In this document: positions 8,573-17,004 of the stretch, in pieces
How positions within the stretch are numbered: the first letter of the stretch is position 1
How the letters are laid out: every line of letters begins with the position of its first letter
Assembly (NCBI RefSeq): GCF_000745265.1
Contig: NZ_JQNN01000001.1
Location: 868,001-932,000, forward strand
Source of the DNA: Massilia sp. 9096
GTDB lineage: Bacteria; Pseudomonadota; Gammaproteobacteria; Burkholderiales; Burkholderiaceae_D
Direction of reading: 5' to 3'
DNA: 64,000 nt
Program-made: the position numbers and the translations under genes
Notes under the pieces: model-generated
Databases searched by the model: none
What the model was told of the DNA's origin: nothing
What the model saw: only the letters and a program-made list of their open reading frames with translations

Positions 8573-9164
8573 GAATGTTAAGCCCCGTATTGCCCTGATC
8601 ATTGGTTCGACGCGCGCAACGCGTTTCGCGGACAAGCCTGCTCAGTGGATGTTGAAGCAGGCACGAGCGCGACAGGATATGGACGTCGACATCGTCGACC
8701 TGCGCGACCATCCTTTGCCGTTTTTCGACGAGGTCGCGTCAAACCTGCGTGTGCCAAGCAAAGATCCCGAGGCGATTCGCTGGCAACAAACCGTTGGCAA
8801 ATTCGACGGTTTCATTTTCGTCGTGGCCGAGTACAACCACTCGATCACGGCCGCGTTGAAAAACGCCTTGGACCAGTCGTACAAGGAGTGGAACCGCAAG
8901 CCTTTTACCGCGATCGGTTACGGGAGCGTCGGCGGCGCGCGCGCGATCGAACATCTGCGCGGCATTGGCGTCGAGCTCCAGATGGTATCGACGCGCGCCA
9001 CCATGCACATCGGCGGCAGCGACTTCATGAAAGTCTTCCCGATGGGCGGCAACCAGCCGATCGAAGACATCGAAGCCGGCATACTCCCGTCGGCGACTGC
9101 CGCGCTCGACGAGCTCGTCTGGTGGGCGCAGGCAACCATGACTTCCCGCGCAGCCACGGCATAA
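8571..9164 (+). CDS. NADPH-dependent FMN reductase / quinone reductase-like flavoprotein
   Basis: A 197-residue flavodoxin-like protein. The phosphate-binding loop is GSTRATR (about residues 12-18), and the family signature A-E-Y-N-H-S-I-T-A-A-L-K-N-A-L-D is at about residues 85-100, then a Y-G-S-V-G-G motif. Such enzymes reduce quinones, azo dyes or free FMN with NAD(P)H. It has a GAGGAA ribosome site and is first in a three-gene run (10 bases to the next gene). HxlR control suggests a response to reactive aromatics or electrophiles. Confidence 0.9.
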   Translation: MNVKPRIALIIGSTRATRFADKPAQWMLKQARARQDMDVDIVDLRDHPLPFFDEVASNLRVPSKDPEAIRWQQTVGKFDGFIFVVAEYNHSITAALKNALDQSYKEWNRKPFTAIGYGSVGGARAIEHLRGIGVELQMVSTRATMHIGGSDFMKVFPMGGNQPIEDIEAGILPSATAALDELVWWAQATMTSRAATA

Positions 9165-9174
9165 GGAACTCGCC

Positions 9175-9999
9175 ATGACGCAGCCGCGCCTACCTACCTA
9201 TTTTCTATCCCATGGCGGTGGTCCCTGGCCATGGATGAAAGAATTCAGGCCCGGTGCCTACGACTTGCTCGAAGCGTCGCTGCACGATGTGCGGCGCGAA
9301 GTCGGCCAGGCACCGCGCGCCATTCTGATGATCTCCGGACATTGGGAAGAGCATGATTTCATGTTGTCATCGGCGGCTCAACCACCGATGGTGTATGACT
9401 ACCGCGGTTTTCCCGACCACGCCTACCATATTCGCTACCCCGCGCCCGGTGCGCCCACGCTGGCGCGCACGGTACAAACCATGCTGGTGAATGGCGGCGT
9501 GGTCGCTCACCTCGATCCGCAACGCGGCTTCGACCACGGCACGTTTTCCTTGATGCACACGATGTATCCAAAGGCCGATATGCCCTTGCTCCAGCTGTCG
9601 CTGAAGGCAAGTCTCGACCCGGCGGCGCATATTCAGGCCGGCAAACTGCTTGCTCCGCTGCGAGACGAAGGCGTATTAATCATCGGTAGCGGCTTCAGTT
9701 TTCACGACACGCGTTCCATCATGAATGGCGCCGGCGCTGCCGCATCAGCGGCGTTCGACGGCTGGCTCAATGAAACGCTGGTCGACTCGAGCCCGCAAGC
9801 GCGGGAGCATGGCCTGCTGCGCTGGACGGATGCGCCTGCCGCTCGAAGCGCCCACCCGCGCGAAGATCATCTGCTTCCGCTGATGGTGGCGGTTGGCGCT
9901 GCAGGCAGCGATGCCGGCCACCTGATCTATCGTCAAACGGATTTCATGGGAGGGATCACCGTATCGAGCTATCGCTTCGGCTCGCTTTCTACACTCTGA
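9175..9999 (+). CDS. Class III extradiol ring-cleavage dioxygenase-like protein (DODA/YgiD type)
   Basis: A 274-residue member of the LigB superfamily. Candidate metal-binding and catalytic residues are the His in S-H-G-G-G-P (near 14), the His in I-S-G-H-W-E, the His in G-F-D-H-G-T-F and the late G-S-G-F-S-F-H-D. This pattern matches the 4,5-DOPA-extradiol-dioxygenase-like group. A strong AAGGAACT site precedes the ATG. The placement after a flavin/quinone reductase suggests reduction of a quinone to a catechol followed by ring opening, but the substrate cannot be told from sequence. Confidence 0.87.
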   Translation: MTQPRLPTYFLSHGGGPWPWMKEFRPGAYDLLEASLHDVRREVGQAPRAILMISGHWEEHDFMLSSAAQPPMVYDYRGFPDHAYHIRYPAPGAPTLARTVQTMLVNGGVVAHLDPQRGFDHGTFSLMHTMYPKADMPLLQLSLKASLDPAAHIQAGKLLAPLRDEGVLIIGSGFSFHDTRSIMNGAGAAASAAFDGWLNETLVDSSPQAREHGLLRWTDAPAARSAHPREDHLLPLMVAVGAAGSDAGHLIYRQTDFMGGITVSSYRFGSLSTL

Positions 10000-10013
10000 A
10001 CCGCGTCTAGGCG

Positions 10014-10406
10014 ATGATCATGGATTCTTCTATCGTGAACAATCAAGGCCGTACGGTCCGTGTCGCTATCTGGCTGCTCCGCATCGTGTTCAGCCTGGGA
10101 TTCTTGTTCTTCTCAGTGATGAAGTTGAGCGGACGGCCGGCGATGGTTGCCGAATTCGAGACTGTCGGACTAGGCCAGTGGTTTCGTTATTTTACGGGAA
10201 CGCTGGAATTGATCGGCGCGGTCACCATCGTGGTGCCAAGGTTCTCCATTGTCGGCGCCATTGTGATGTTGACCGTCGACCTAGGTGCATTGTTCGCGCA
10301 TTTGACCGTGTTGGGCTGCGATTGGATTCACGCGGTAATCATGGCGGCGCTGCTTGGCGTGCTAATCTGCCTGGAGCGCCCAGGGGCCGGCCAGCAGGCG
10401 TCTTGA
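10014..10406 (+). CDS. DoxX-family small membrane protein
   Basis: 130 residues with four predicted membrane segments (about 17-40, 58-75, 79-101, 103-122) and the DoxX-like S-V-M-K-L-S-G stretch after the first. DoxX proteins are often encoded with oxidoreductases and are thought to help maintain redox balance; the exact function is not settled. The start could be 10014 or the ATG at 10020; neither has a strong ribosome site. It is the third gene of the HxlR-linked operon, 14 bases after the dioxygenase. Confidence 0.8.
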   Translation: MIMDSSIVNNQGRTVRVAIWLLRIVFSLGFLFFSVMKLSGRPAMVAEFETVGLGQWFRYFTGTLELIGAVTIVVPRFSIVGAIVMLTVDLGALFAHLTVLGCDWIHAVIMAALLGVLICLERPGAGQQAS

Positions 10407-10527
10407 AACGTTCGAACTCGCACCGTTATCCACGGTATGTCATTCATCTCGGAAGGCTGACGCCGCTCGCTGAACCGCGCCACAAGCCCTTGTGGCGCCA
10501 AGCGGCGTCATGCACTACCATCCGTCC

Positions 10528-11481
10528 ATGAATTCAGACGACCTCATCCTGTTTGCGCAGGTGGCAAACAGCGGCAGCATTTCGCGCGCGGCCATGGTGC
10601 TCGGCGCCGACCAGTCCACCATCAGCCGCCGCATCGGCCTTCTGGAAGCGGAACTCGGCGTACGCCTGTTCCACCGCAGCGGCCGCGGCGTGACGCCGAC
10701 CGAGCGCGGCCAACAGCTGCTGGAATACGCCGCCGCTTCCGCGGCCATGCTGGTGGAGGCCGCGCGCGCGATGCGCGACAGCGCCGAGCAGGGACCCGCG
10801 CGTTTGTGCATCGCGGCCCAGCCGACCATTGCCCGGCTGCTGTTCGGCAGGCTAGGCCACGCCCTGAAGGAACGCTATCCGCTGACGCAGGTGCGCTTCG
10901 TCGAGGGTCTCGCGAGCCAGATCCTCGGGCAGCTGGGCGATGGCGCGATCGACGTGGCGATCCTGTACCTGCCCGAGCACCACGGCGCGCTGCAGTACGA
11001 TGCGCTGCTGACGGAAGAAATCCATCTGGTCACGCCAGCCGATTATCCGCTGGAGGGCGATACGATCCCGGTGCGCGACCTGGGCGAGATTGCGCTGATC
11101 CTGCCGAGCACGCACCATGGCTTGCGCGTGCTGGTGGAGACGCTGGCGGCGCGCTACGGCTTTTCCGCCAACATCGCGCTCGAATGCGACGGGTCGATAT
11201 CGATCACCAAGCGCCTCGTACTGGAGCGCTGCGGCTGCACCGTGCTGCCGTCTGCGGCGGTGGTGGAGGAAGTGGCGGCGGGACGTCTCAAGACCTACCG
11301 CCTGGTGCAGCCGTCGATCCGGCGCGAGGTGGCCATCGTGTGGCCGAAGAACCGCGTCACGCCCGACGGTCTGTGGGCGGTGACGCAGATCATCCGCCAG
11401 CGCGCGGCGGCACTGGTGCGCGAGGGCGCCTGGCCGGACACGGTGCTGCACGGCGAGGGCGCCGCCGCCGACAGCGTCTAG
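10528..11481 (+). CDS. LysR-family transcriptional regulator
   Basis: 317 residues from MNSDDLILFAQV; in-frame ATGs at 10492 and 10510 are possible but add residues not seen before the helix-turn-helix in this family. The winged helix covers about 1-60 (S-G-S-I-S-R-A-A, D-Q-S-T-I-S-R-R-I), and the rest is a substrate-binding-like effector domain. GC content returns to the high core level here (44 of 60 in 11101-11160). It converges on the thiamine-diphosphate enzyme gene with a 2-base gap, so it may regulate that operon from a distance. Confidence 0.9.
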   Translation: MNSDDLILFAQVANSGSISRAAMVLGADQSTISRRIGLLEAELGVRLFHRSGRGVTPTERGQQLLEYAAASAAMLVEAARAMRDSAEQGPARLCIAAQPTIARLLFGRLGHALKERYPLTQVRFVEGLASQILGQLGDGAIDVAILYLPEHHGALQYDALLTEEIHLVTPADYPLEGDTIPVRDLGEIALILPSTHHGLRVLVETLAARYGFSANIALECDGSISITKRLVLERCGCTVLPSAAVVEEVAAGRLKTYRLVQPSIRREVAIVWPKNRVTPDGLWAVTQIIRQRAAALVREGAWPDTVLHGEGAAADSV

Positions 11482-11483
11482 AC

Positions 11484-13151
11484 TCAGGCGAGGCGCGCCG
11501 CAGGCGTGATCTGGCGCGGGTCGGTGCGCAGCTCGATCAGCGCCGCCCGGCCGGCCGACTGCGCGCGCGCGAAGGCGGCGGCGAAGTCTTCGCTGCGTTC
11601 CACCCGTTCGGCGTGGGCGCCGAAGGATCGGGCGAACGCCACGAAGTCCGGATTGGCCAGGTCGGTGGCCGACACGCGATGCGGATACTCACGCTCCTGG
11701 TGCATGCGGATGGTGCCCAGCATGCCGTTGTTGACGACGATGACGACCATCGGCGCGCCGTACTGCATCGCCGTCATGAGCTCTTGCGGATACATCATGA
11801 AGCAGCCGTCGCCGGCGAAGCACACGACGGTGCGTCCCGGGTCGCGCAGCTTGGCCGCGATCGCCGCCGGGAAGCCGTAACCCATCGCGCCGTTGGTCGG
11901 CGCCAGTCCGGTGGCCCTCCGCCGGTAACGATAGAAGCGGTGCACCCACACGGTGTAGTTGCCGGCGCCGTTGGTGATGACGGCATCCTCCGGCAGCGTG
12001 TCGCTCAGGTGCGCCACGACCTGGGCCAGGTCGACGCCGGCCAGGTCGGCATGCGGCTGCGGCGGCGTGGAATGGGCGACGTAGTCGGCGCGCGCGGCTG
12101 CCGTCCAGGCGCTCCACGCAGGCGCCGCGACCGGCGCCAGGCCGTCCAGCGCCAGTGCGAAGCGGCTCAGCGACGCCACGATCGGCAGGCGGGCGTGGTA
12201 GACGCGGCCGAGTTCCTGCGGGTCCGGGTGCACATGCACCATCGTCTGCTTCGGCACCGGGCTTTCGATCAGCGTGTAGCCGTTCGAGACGGTTTCCGAC
12301 AGGCGCGAGCCGATCACCAGCAGCAGGTCGGTGTCGCGCACGCGCTCCGCCAGCTTGGGCGAGACGCCCAGGCCCAGCATGCCGACATAGTGCGGGTCAC
12401 GGTTGTCGAAAAGGTCCTGGCGCCGGAACGAGGCGGCCACCGGCAAATCGTTGGCGACGACGAAGCGCTTGAGCGCGGCCAGGCCGTCGTCGGTCCAGCC
12501 GCTGCCGCCCACCACGACCAGCGGCCTGGCCGCGCCGGCCAGCAGCGTCTGCAGCTCGGCCAGCGCCGCCGGTTCCGGTGCGGCGTGGGCGACGCGCACC
12601 TGCGGCGCGGCGGGCGCGCTCCCGGTGCCGAACAACACCTCTTCCGGCAGGCCGACCACGACCGGGCCGGGCCGGCCGGACATGGCGACGCTGAAGGCGC
12701 GTGCGACGATCTCCGGGATGCGTTCCAGGCTGTCGATCTCGGTCGCCCATTTCGCCAGGCCGCCGAACATGCGTCGATAGTCCACTTCCTGGAAGGCTTC
12801 GCGGCCCTTGAATTTGCCCTCGATCTGGCCGACGAACAGGATCATCGGCGTCGAATCCTGCATCGCCGTGTGCACGCCGTTGGCGGCATGGGTGGCGCCG
12901 GGGCCGCGTGTGACGAAGCAGATGCCGGGGCGGCCGGTCAGCTTGCCGTGGGCCTCGGCCATGTTCGACGCGGCGCCTTCGTGGCGGGTGACGATGGTGC
13001 GGATACTGCCGGCGGCGCCGGCATCGTGCAACGCGTCCAGCACCGGCAGATAGCTTTCGCCGGGCACGCAATACACGGTATCGACGGCGTTGGCGAGCAG
13101 GGTATCGACGAGGATATGGCCGCCGATGCGCGGTTGAATCGATTCAGACAT
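11484..13151 (-). CDS. Thiamine-diphosphate enzyme, acetolactate synthase large-subunit-like
   Basis: 555 residues with three TPP-enzyme domains. The N-terminal Pyr domain has the catalytic Glu in T-R-H-E-G-A-A (near 60) and R-G-P-G-A-T-H; the C-terminal PP domain has G-D-G-C-F ... V-V-N-N-G-M-L-G, the G-D-G-N-N thiamine-diphosphate/Mg motif. No small regulatory subunit gene is nearby, so a catabolic carboligase or 2-oxoacid decarboxylase is as likely as branched-chain amino acid synthesis. Its start overlaps the MFS stop by eight bases, so the transporter probably imports its substrate or a precursor. Confidence 0.88.
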   Translation of the reverse strand: MSESIQPRIGGHILVDTLLANAVDTVYCVPGESYLPVLDALHDAGAAGSIRTIVTRHEGAASNMAEAHGKLTGRPGICFVTRGPGATHAANGVHTAMQDSTPMILFVGQIEGKFKGREAFQEVDYRRMFGGLAKWATEIDSLERIPEIVARAFSVAMSGRPGPVVVGLPEEVLFGTGSAPAAPQVRVAHAAPEPAALAELQTLLAGAARPLVVVGGSGWTDDGLAALKRFVVANDLPVAASFRRQDLFDNRDPHYVGMLGLGVSPKLAERVRDTDLLLVIGSRLSETVSNGYTLIESPVPKQTMVHVHPDPQELGRVYHARLPIVASLSRFALALDGLAPVAAPAWSAWTAAARADYVAHSTPPQPHADLAGVDLAQVVAHLSDTLPEDAVITNGAGNYTVWVHRFYRYRRRATGLAPTNGAMGYGFPAAIAAKLRDPGRTVVCFAGDGCFMMYPQELMTAMQYGAPMVVIVVNNGMLGTIRMHQEREYPHRVSATDLANPDFVAFARSFGAHAERVERSEDFAAAFARAQSAGRAALIELRTDPRQITPAARLA

Positions 13152-14385
13152 GAAGTTCGAGCTCCTTGTTGCGGGTTTCAGGCAGGAACAGGGCGACGGC
13201 GAAGACCACCAGGTAGGAGCAGGCGGCCCAGATGCCGATCGAGACAGCCAGGCCCACCGAGATGCTGGTCATGCCGACGCCGGCCGGCACCAGCGAGCCG
13301 ATGCCCCGCCCGAAGTTGTAGGAAAAGCCGCCAGCCGTGCCGCGGATCTGGGTTGGGAACAGCTCGGTGAAGCAGGCGCCCATGCCGGACACGATCCCCG
13401 ACTGGAACAGGCCGAGCGGGAAGCCGAGCAGCAGCAGGACGCCCAGCGGCAGGTGGAACTGGGTATAGGCGAGCACGGTGAGCGTGGCGCCTGCGGCGGA
13501 CAGCGCGAACGTCTTGCGCCGGCCCAGGCCGTCGCTCAGGTAGGCCATGCCGACGTAGCCGCAGAACGAGCCGAAGATGTTCACCGCGAGGTACATCGTC
13601 GTCATGCCCACCGTGAGCCCCTGGGTCTGGCGCAGGTAGGTCACCAGCCAGGTGAGAATGGTGTAGTTCCCGCCCAGCGCACCGGCCGCCATCAGCGAGG
13701 CCATCACGGTCAGCGGCAGCACCTTTGGTGAAAAGATCAGCGCGAAGTTGGCGGCGACCGAGGTCTGCTCGCGGTAGGCGGCGGCCGCTTCGAAGGCCGC
13801 CGATTCCTGGATGTTGCGGCGCATCCATACCACCAGCAGGCCGGGCAGGATGCCCACCAGGAACAGCACACGCCACGCATCGTGTTCGGGCAGCAGGCTG
13901 AAAATGCCCCAGTAGGCCAGCGCCGCCGCGGCGTAACCCACCGGCCAGCCGCTCTGCACCGAACCGACCGCGCGGCCGCGGATGCGCTTGTCGACCGCTT
14001 CGCCGATCAGCACCGCGCCCGCGGCCCACTCGCCGCCGAAGCCCAGGCCTTGCAGCGTGCGCGTGAGCAGCAGCTGGTGGAAAGAATTCGTGAAGGCCGA
14101 CAAGCCGGTGAACACGGCGAACCACAGGATCGACAGCTTGAGCACCTGTACGCGGCCGATGCGGTCGGCCAGCAGGCCGGCGATGATGCCGCCGATGGCC
14201 GAGGAGACAAGTGCGGCCGTGCCGATGATGCCGGCCTCCGACTTGCTCATTCCCCATACCGTCAGCAGGGTCGGAATCACGAAAGCGAACAGCTGGACGT
14301 CCATCGCATCGAGCGCCCACCCGAGGAAGCACGCCCAAAACGTGCGGCGCTGATCAGGCGCCATGCTGCTGTACCAGGACTGCAT
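13144..14385 (-). CDS. MFS transporter, organic-acid:H+ symporter-like
   Basis: 413 residues with about twelve membrane segments. The start at 14385 (MQSWYSSMAPDQ) follows AAGGAG; longer frames upstream lack a ribosome site. G-W-x-L-D-A-M-D in the first helix and A-D-R-I-G-R-V in loop 2-3 are typical of the aromatic-acid/metabolite symporter and SHS groups. It is the first gene of a two-gene operon with the TPP enzyme. The likely substrate is a carboxylate, by family resemblance and partner only. Confidence 0.87.
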   Translation of the reverse strand: MQSWYSSMAPDQRRTFWACFLGWALDAMDVQLFAFVIPTLLTVWGMSKSEAGIIGTAALVSSAIGGIIAGLLADRIGRVQVLKLSILWFAVFTGLSAFTNSFHQLLLTRTLQGLGFGGEWAAGAVLIGEAVDKRIRGRAVGSVQSGWPVGYAAAALAYWGIFSLLPEHDAWRVLFLVGILPGLLVVWMRRNIQESAAFEAAAAYREQTSVAANFALIFSPKVLPLTVMASLMAAGALGGNYTILTWLVTYLRQTQGLTVGMTTMYLAVNIFGSFCGYVGMAYLSDGLGRRKTFALSAAGATLTVLAYTQFHLPLGVLLLLGFPLGLFQSGIVSGMGACFTELFPTQIRGTAGGFSYNFGRGIGSLVPAGVGMTSISVGLAVSIGIWAACSYLVVFAVALFLPETRNKELELHV

Positions 14386-14454
14386 ATCGGTCTCCTTGCG
14401 CGTCTGCGCTTCTTGTATGTGCTGCCTGGATGCAGTATCAGAGAAAGCGTACTG

Positions 14455-14519
14455 ATGCGCATGGCATGGCACGCATACCTGTTATGCATCGGTACGGTAA
14501 GGATGCGCACGGCATGCCA
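14455..14519. promoter_or_regulatory. Two direct copies of an ATGC-N5-GCAT dyad upstream of the MFS gene
   Basis: ATGCGCATGGCATGGCA (14455-14471) and ATGCGCACGGCATGCCA (14503-14519) differ at two positions and are 48 bases apart. Each contains the dyad ATGC-N5-GCAT. They lie between the MFS/TPP operon and the CocE gene, which diverge, and could be sites for the nearby LysR regulator or another protein. Confidence 0.5.
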
Positions 14520-14673
14520 ACTCGAATTAATTGCAGTGTATTGACTGATAACAACCCGACTCAGCGCTAGAATGAACGCGGCCGCCCATCGCACGGCCAC
14601 CGCTTCACGCACGCCGGCGCCTCACAAGGATGCGCCGCGCCCATTCCTGCTGTGTCTCGAAAGGATATCGTTG

Positions 14674-16599
14674 ATGTTGTATCGCGCTTCTCTCGCCGTT
14701 CTCGCATCCGCCATCGTCGCCACGACCGCCTCGGCGGCCCCACCTCCGCCCGCCGCCGCGAGCAAAGACGACATGCTGCAACTTGGGAGCGACATCCCGG
14801 CCAAATGGGCCGCGCCGCAGGCCGGCTTCGATTACGTGAGGCGCGAGGTGATGATCCCGATGCGCGACGGCGTCAAGCTGCACACCGTGATCCTGGTGCC
14901 GAAGAACGCCACGGGCTTGCCGATGCTGCTCGAGCGCACGCCGTACAACGCCGACGGCTTTGCCAAGGAAAACATCCCGCACCTGCGCGACGCCCTGTGG
15001 CCGGCAGGCCGCGAGTGGGTCGACGACGGTTATATCCTCGTGTACCAGGACATCCGCGGCAAGTACGGCTCGAAAGGCGACTACGTGATGACCCGTCCGC
15101 CGGTCGGCAAGCTCAATCCGAGCAAGACCGACGACACCACCGACGCCTATGACACCATCGACTGGCTGGTCAAGAACGTCGCCGAGAGCAACCGGAAAGT
15201 CGGCATGATCGGCTCGTCCTACGATGGCTGGACCGTGACCATGGCCTTGCTCGGTCCGCACCCGGCGCTCAAGGTGGCGGCGCCGGAAAGCCCGATGATC
15301 GACGGCTGGATGGGCGACGACTGGTTCCACTACGGCGCTTTCCGCCAGGTCAACCTGGACTACTTCACCTCGCAGACCAGCAAGACCGGCAAGGGCGAGA
15401 ACGTGGCGCGCTACGCCGCCGACGATTACCAGGCGTTTCTGGACGCCGGTTCGGCCGGCGCCTGGGCCGAACAGAACGGCTTCGGCCAGCTCGGCTTCTG
15501 GAAACGCCTGTCGAACCATCCGGCCTACGACGCGTTCTGGCAGGGCCAGGCGCTCGACAAGTTCGTCGCGGCCAAGCCGTCGACGGTCCCGACCATGTGG
15601 CTGCAGGGCCTGTGGGACCAGGAAGACATGTACGGCGCCGTCACGACCTGGGAGGCGCTGCGCGCCAAGGGCCTGTCGAACAACCACCTGGTGATGGGGC
15701 CGTGGGCGCACAGCCAGGTCAACGGCAGGGCAGAGAGCCTGGGTCCGCTGAAGTGGAAAGGCGACACCGCCGCCGACTTCCGCCACGACGTGCTGGTCCC
15801 GTTCTTCAATACCTACCTGAAGGACAAGCCGGCTGCCCAGCCGCTGCCGCCGGTGATGATCTACAACCCGGCCGAAAACCACTGGGACCGCTTCGCCGAC
15901 TGGCCCGGCACCACCTCCTTGACCCCGCTGTACCTGCAGGCCGGCAATGGCCTGGGCTTCCAGAGCGCCGCGGCGGGCGAAGACAGCTACGTGTCCGACC
16001 CGGCCAAACCGGTGCCGTTCCTGGCCCCGCCGGTGGCCTTTGCCGACCATGGCCGCTGGGTCAGCTGGCTGCTGCAGGACCAGCGTTTCGTCTCGACCCG
16101 CACCGACGTGCTGTCCTACCAGACGCCGGTCTTGAGCGAAGCCGTGACCGTGCAGGGCGCGCCGTTCGCCGACATCTTCGCCAAGACCACGGGGACGGAC
16201 GGCGACTTCGTCGTCAAGATCATCGACGTGTACCCTGCGACCTGGGCCGAACAGCCGGAGATGGCCGGTTACCAGCTGCCGGTCAGCCTGGACATCTTCC
16301 GCGGCCGCTATCGCCAGAGTTTCGAGCAGCCGTCGGCGATTCCGGCCGGCCAGGTGCAGGAATACAAGTTCCGCCTGCCGACCATGAACTACGTGTTCAA
16401 GCCGGGCCACCGCATCATGGTGCAGATCCAGTCCAGCCTGTTCCCGCTGTACGACCGCAATCCGCAGACGTTCGTGCCGAATATCTTCTTCGCCAAGCCG
16501 GCGGACTACCAGAAGGCGACCGTGTCGATCGAGCACGGCGACGCCGGCAAGAGCGCGGTGCTGCTGCCGGTGGTAAAGGCGAGTACGGCGCTGAAGTAA
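14674..16599 (+). CDS. Secreted CocE/NonD-family alpha/beta hydrolase
   Basis: 641 residues with a signal peptide (MLYRASLAVLASAIVATTASA). The start at 14674 has an AAGGAT site; a longer frame from 14572 would bury the signal peptide. The S15/CocE hydrolase core has the nucleophile motif G-S-S-Y-D-G (Ser near 182), then an L-Q-G-L-W-D-Q-E-D segment near residue 310 and G-P-W-A-H (His near 347) for the Asp and His. A C-terminal jelly-roll domain follows. Relatives cleave acyl esters or amides such as glutaryl-7-ACA, cocaine or alpha-amino esters; the substrate here is unknown. It acts in the periplasm or outside. Confidence 0.9.
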   Translation: MLYRASLAVLASAIVATTASAAPPPPAAASKDDMLQLGSDIPAKWAAPQAGFDYVRREVMIPMRDGVKLHTVILVPKNATGLPMLLERTPYNADGFAKENIPHLRDALWPAGREWVDDGYILVYQDIRGKYGSKGDYVMTRPPVGKLNPSKTDDTTDAYDTIDWLVKNVAESNRKVGMIGSSYDGWTVTMALLGPHPALKVAAPESPMIDGWMGDDWFHYGAFRQVNLDYFTSQTSKTGKGENVARYAADDYQAFLDAGSAGAWAEQNGFGQLGFWKRLSNHPAYDAFWQGQALDKFVAAKPSTVPTMWLQGLWDQEDMYGAVTTWEALRAKGLSNNHLVMGPWAHSQVNGRAESLGPLKWKGDTAADFRHDVLVPFFNTYLKDKPAAQPLPPVMIYNPAENHWDRFADWPGTTSLTPLYLQAGNGLGFQSAAAGEDSYVSDPAKPVPFLAPPVAFADHGRWVSWLLQDQRFVSTRTDVLSYQTPVLSEAVTVQGAPFADIFAKTTGTDGDFVVKIIDVYPATWAEQPEMAGYQLPVSLDIFRGRYRQSFEQPSAIPAGQVQEYKFRLPTMNYVFKPGHRIMVQIQSSLFPLYDRNPQTFVPNIFFAKPADYQKATVSIEHGDAGKSAVLLPVVKASTALK

Positions 16600-16622
16600 G
16601 TCCCACCCTCTGATGCCGTTTC

Positions 16623-16656
16623 CAAAGCCGTCGCGAGACGGCTTTGTTGTTTTTTG
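16623..16656 (+). terminator. Rho-independent terminator after the CocE gene
   Basis: Stem CAAAGCCGTC (16623-16632), loop GCGA, GACGGCTTTG (16637-16646), then TTGTTTTTT. The stem core matches that of the tRNA-Ser terminators. Confidence 0.9.
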
Positions 16657-17004
16657 GGCCAGTGACAGCCAGCCAGCGCGTCCGCATCAGCGCTGTCGTC
16701 ATCGCTGCGCCGAGCCTCTCCACACTCTGGGCGCCGCTGGAGTGATACCGATATCCATATCGCTTACGGCAGAAAGGTGATTGCACGTTAGCGATAACAT
16801 CTATACATTTCAAACTATTCCGAATCGTCAATACATTCGGCAAGGCAAGCCGCATCGGCACTGCAGCGGCCATTTTGCATGCGGCATCTTTGCGCCAGCG
16901 CGCGCCATCACGGAGGACACCAGAACAGACCCGACGCAACCCGAAAACTCGGCATACCGGCGACCGCTCAGCGGCGCCGCTCATTACAAAAAAACGGAGA
17001 CATC
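16656..17004 (+). other. Upstream region of the TonB-receptor operon
   Basis: 349 bases without a convincing gene. It holds a perfect CGATAT-CC-ATATCG palindrome (16749-16762), a GntR-type operator candidate at 16785-16800 and an AT-rich stretch (16800-16840) that could hold the promoter. The rest up to the ribosome site (ACGGAGA, 16994-17000) is probably untranslated leader. Confidence 0.6.
16785..16800. promoter_or_regulatory. Candidate GntR-type (LacI-family) operator
   Basis: ACGTTAGCGATAACAT contains the dyad GTTA-N4-TAAC and differs at four positions from ATGTTACCGGTAACAT, my recollection of the E. coli gluconate repressor site. It lies 205 bases before the TonB-receptor start, and the operon includes a GntP permease. 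No GntR gene is in the window. Confidence 0.5.
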
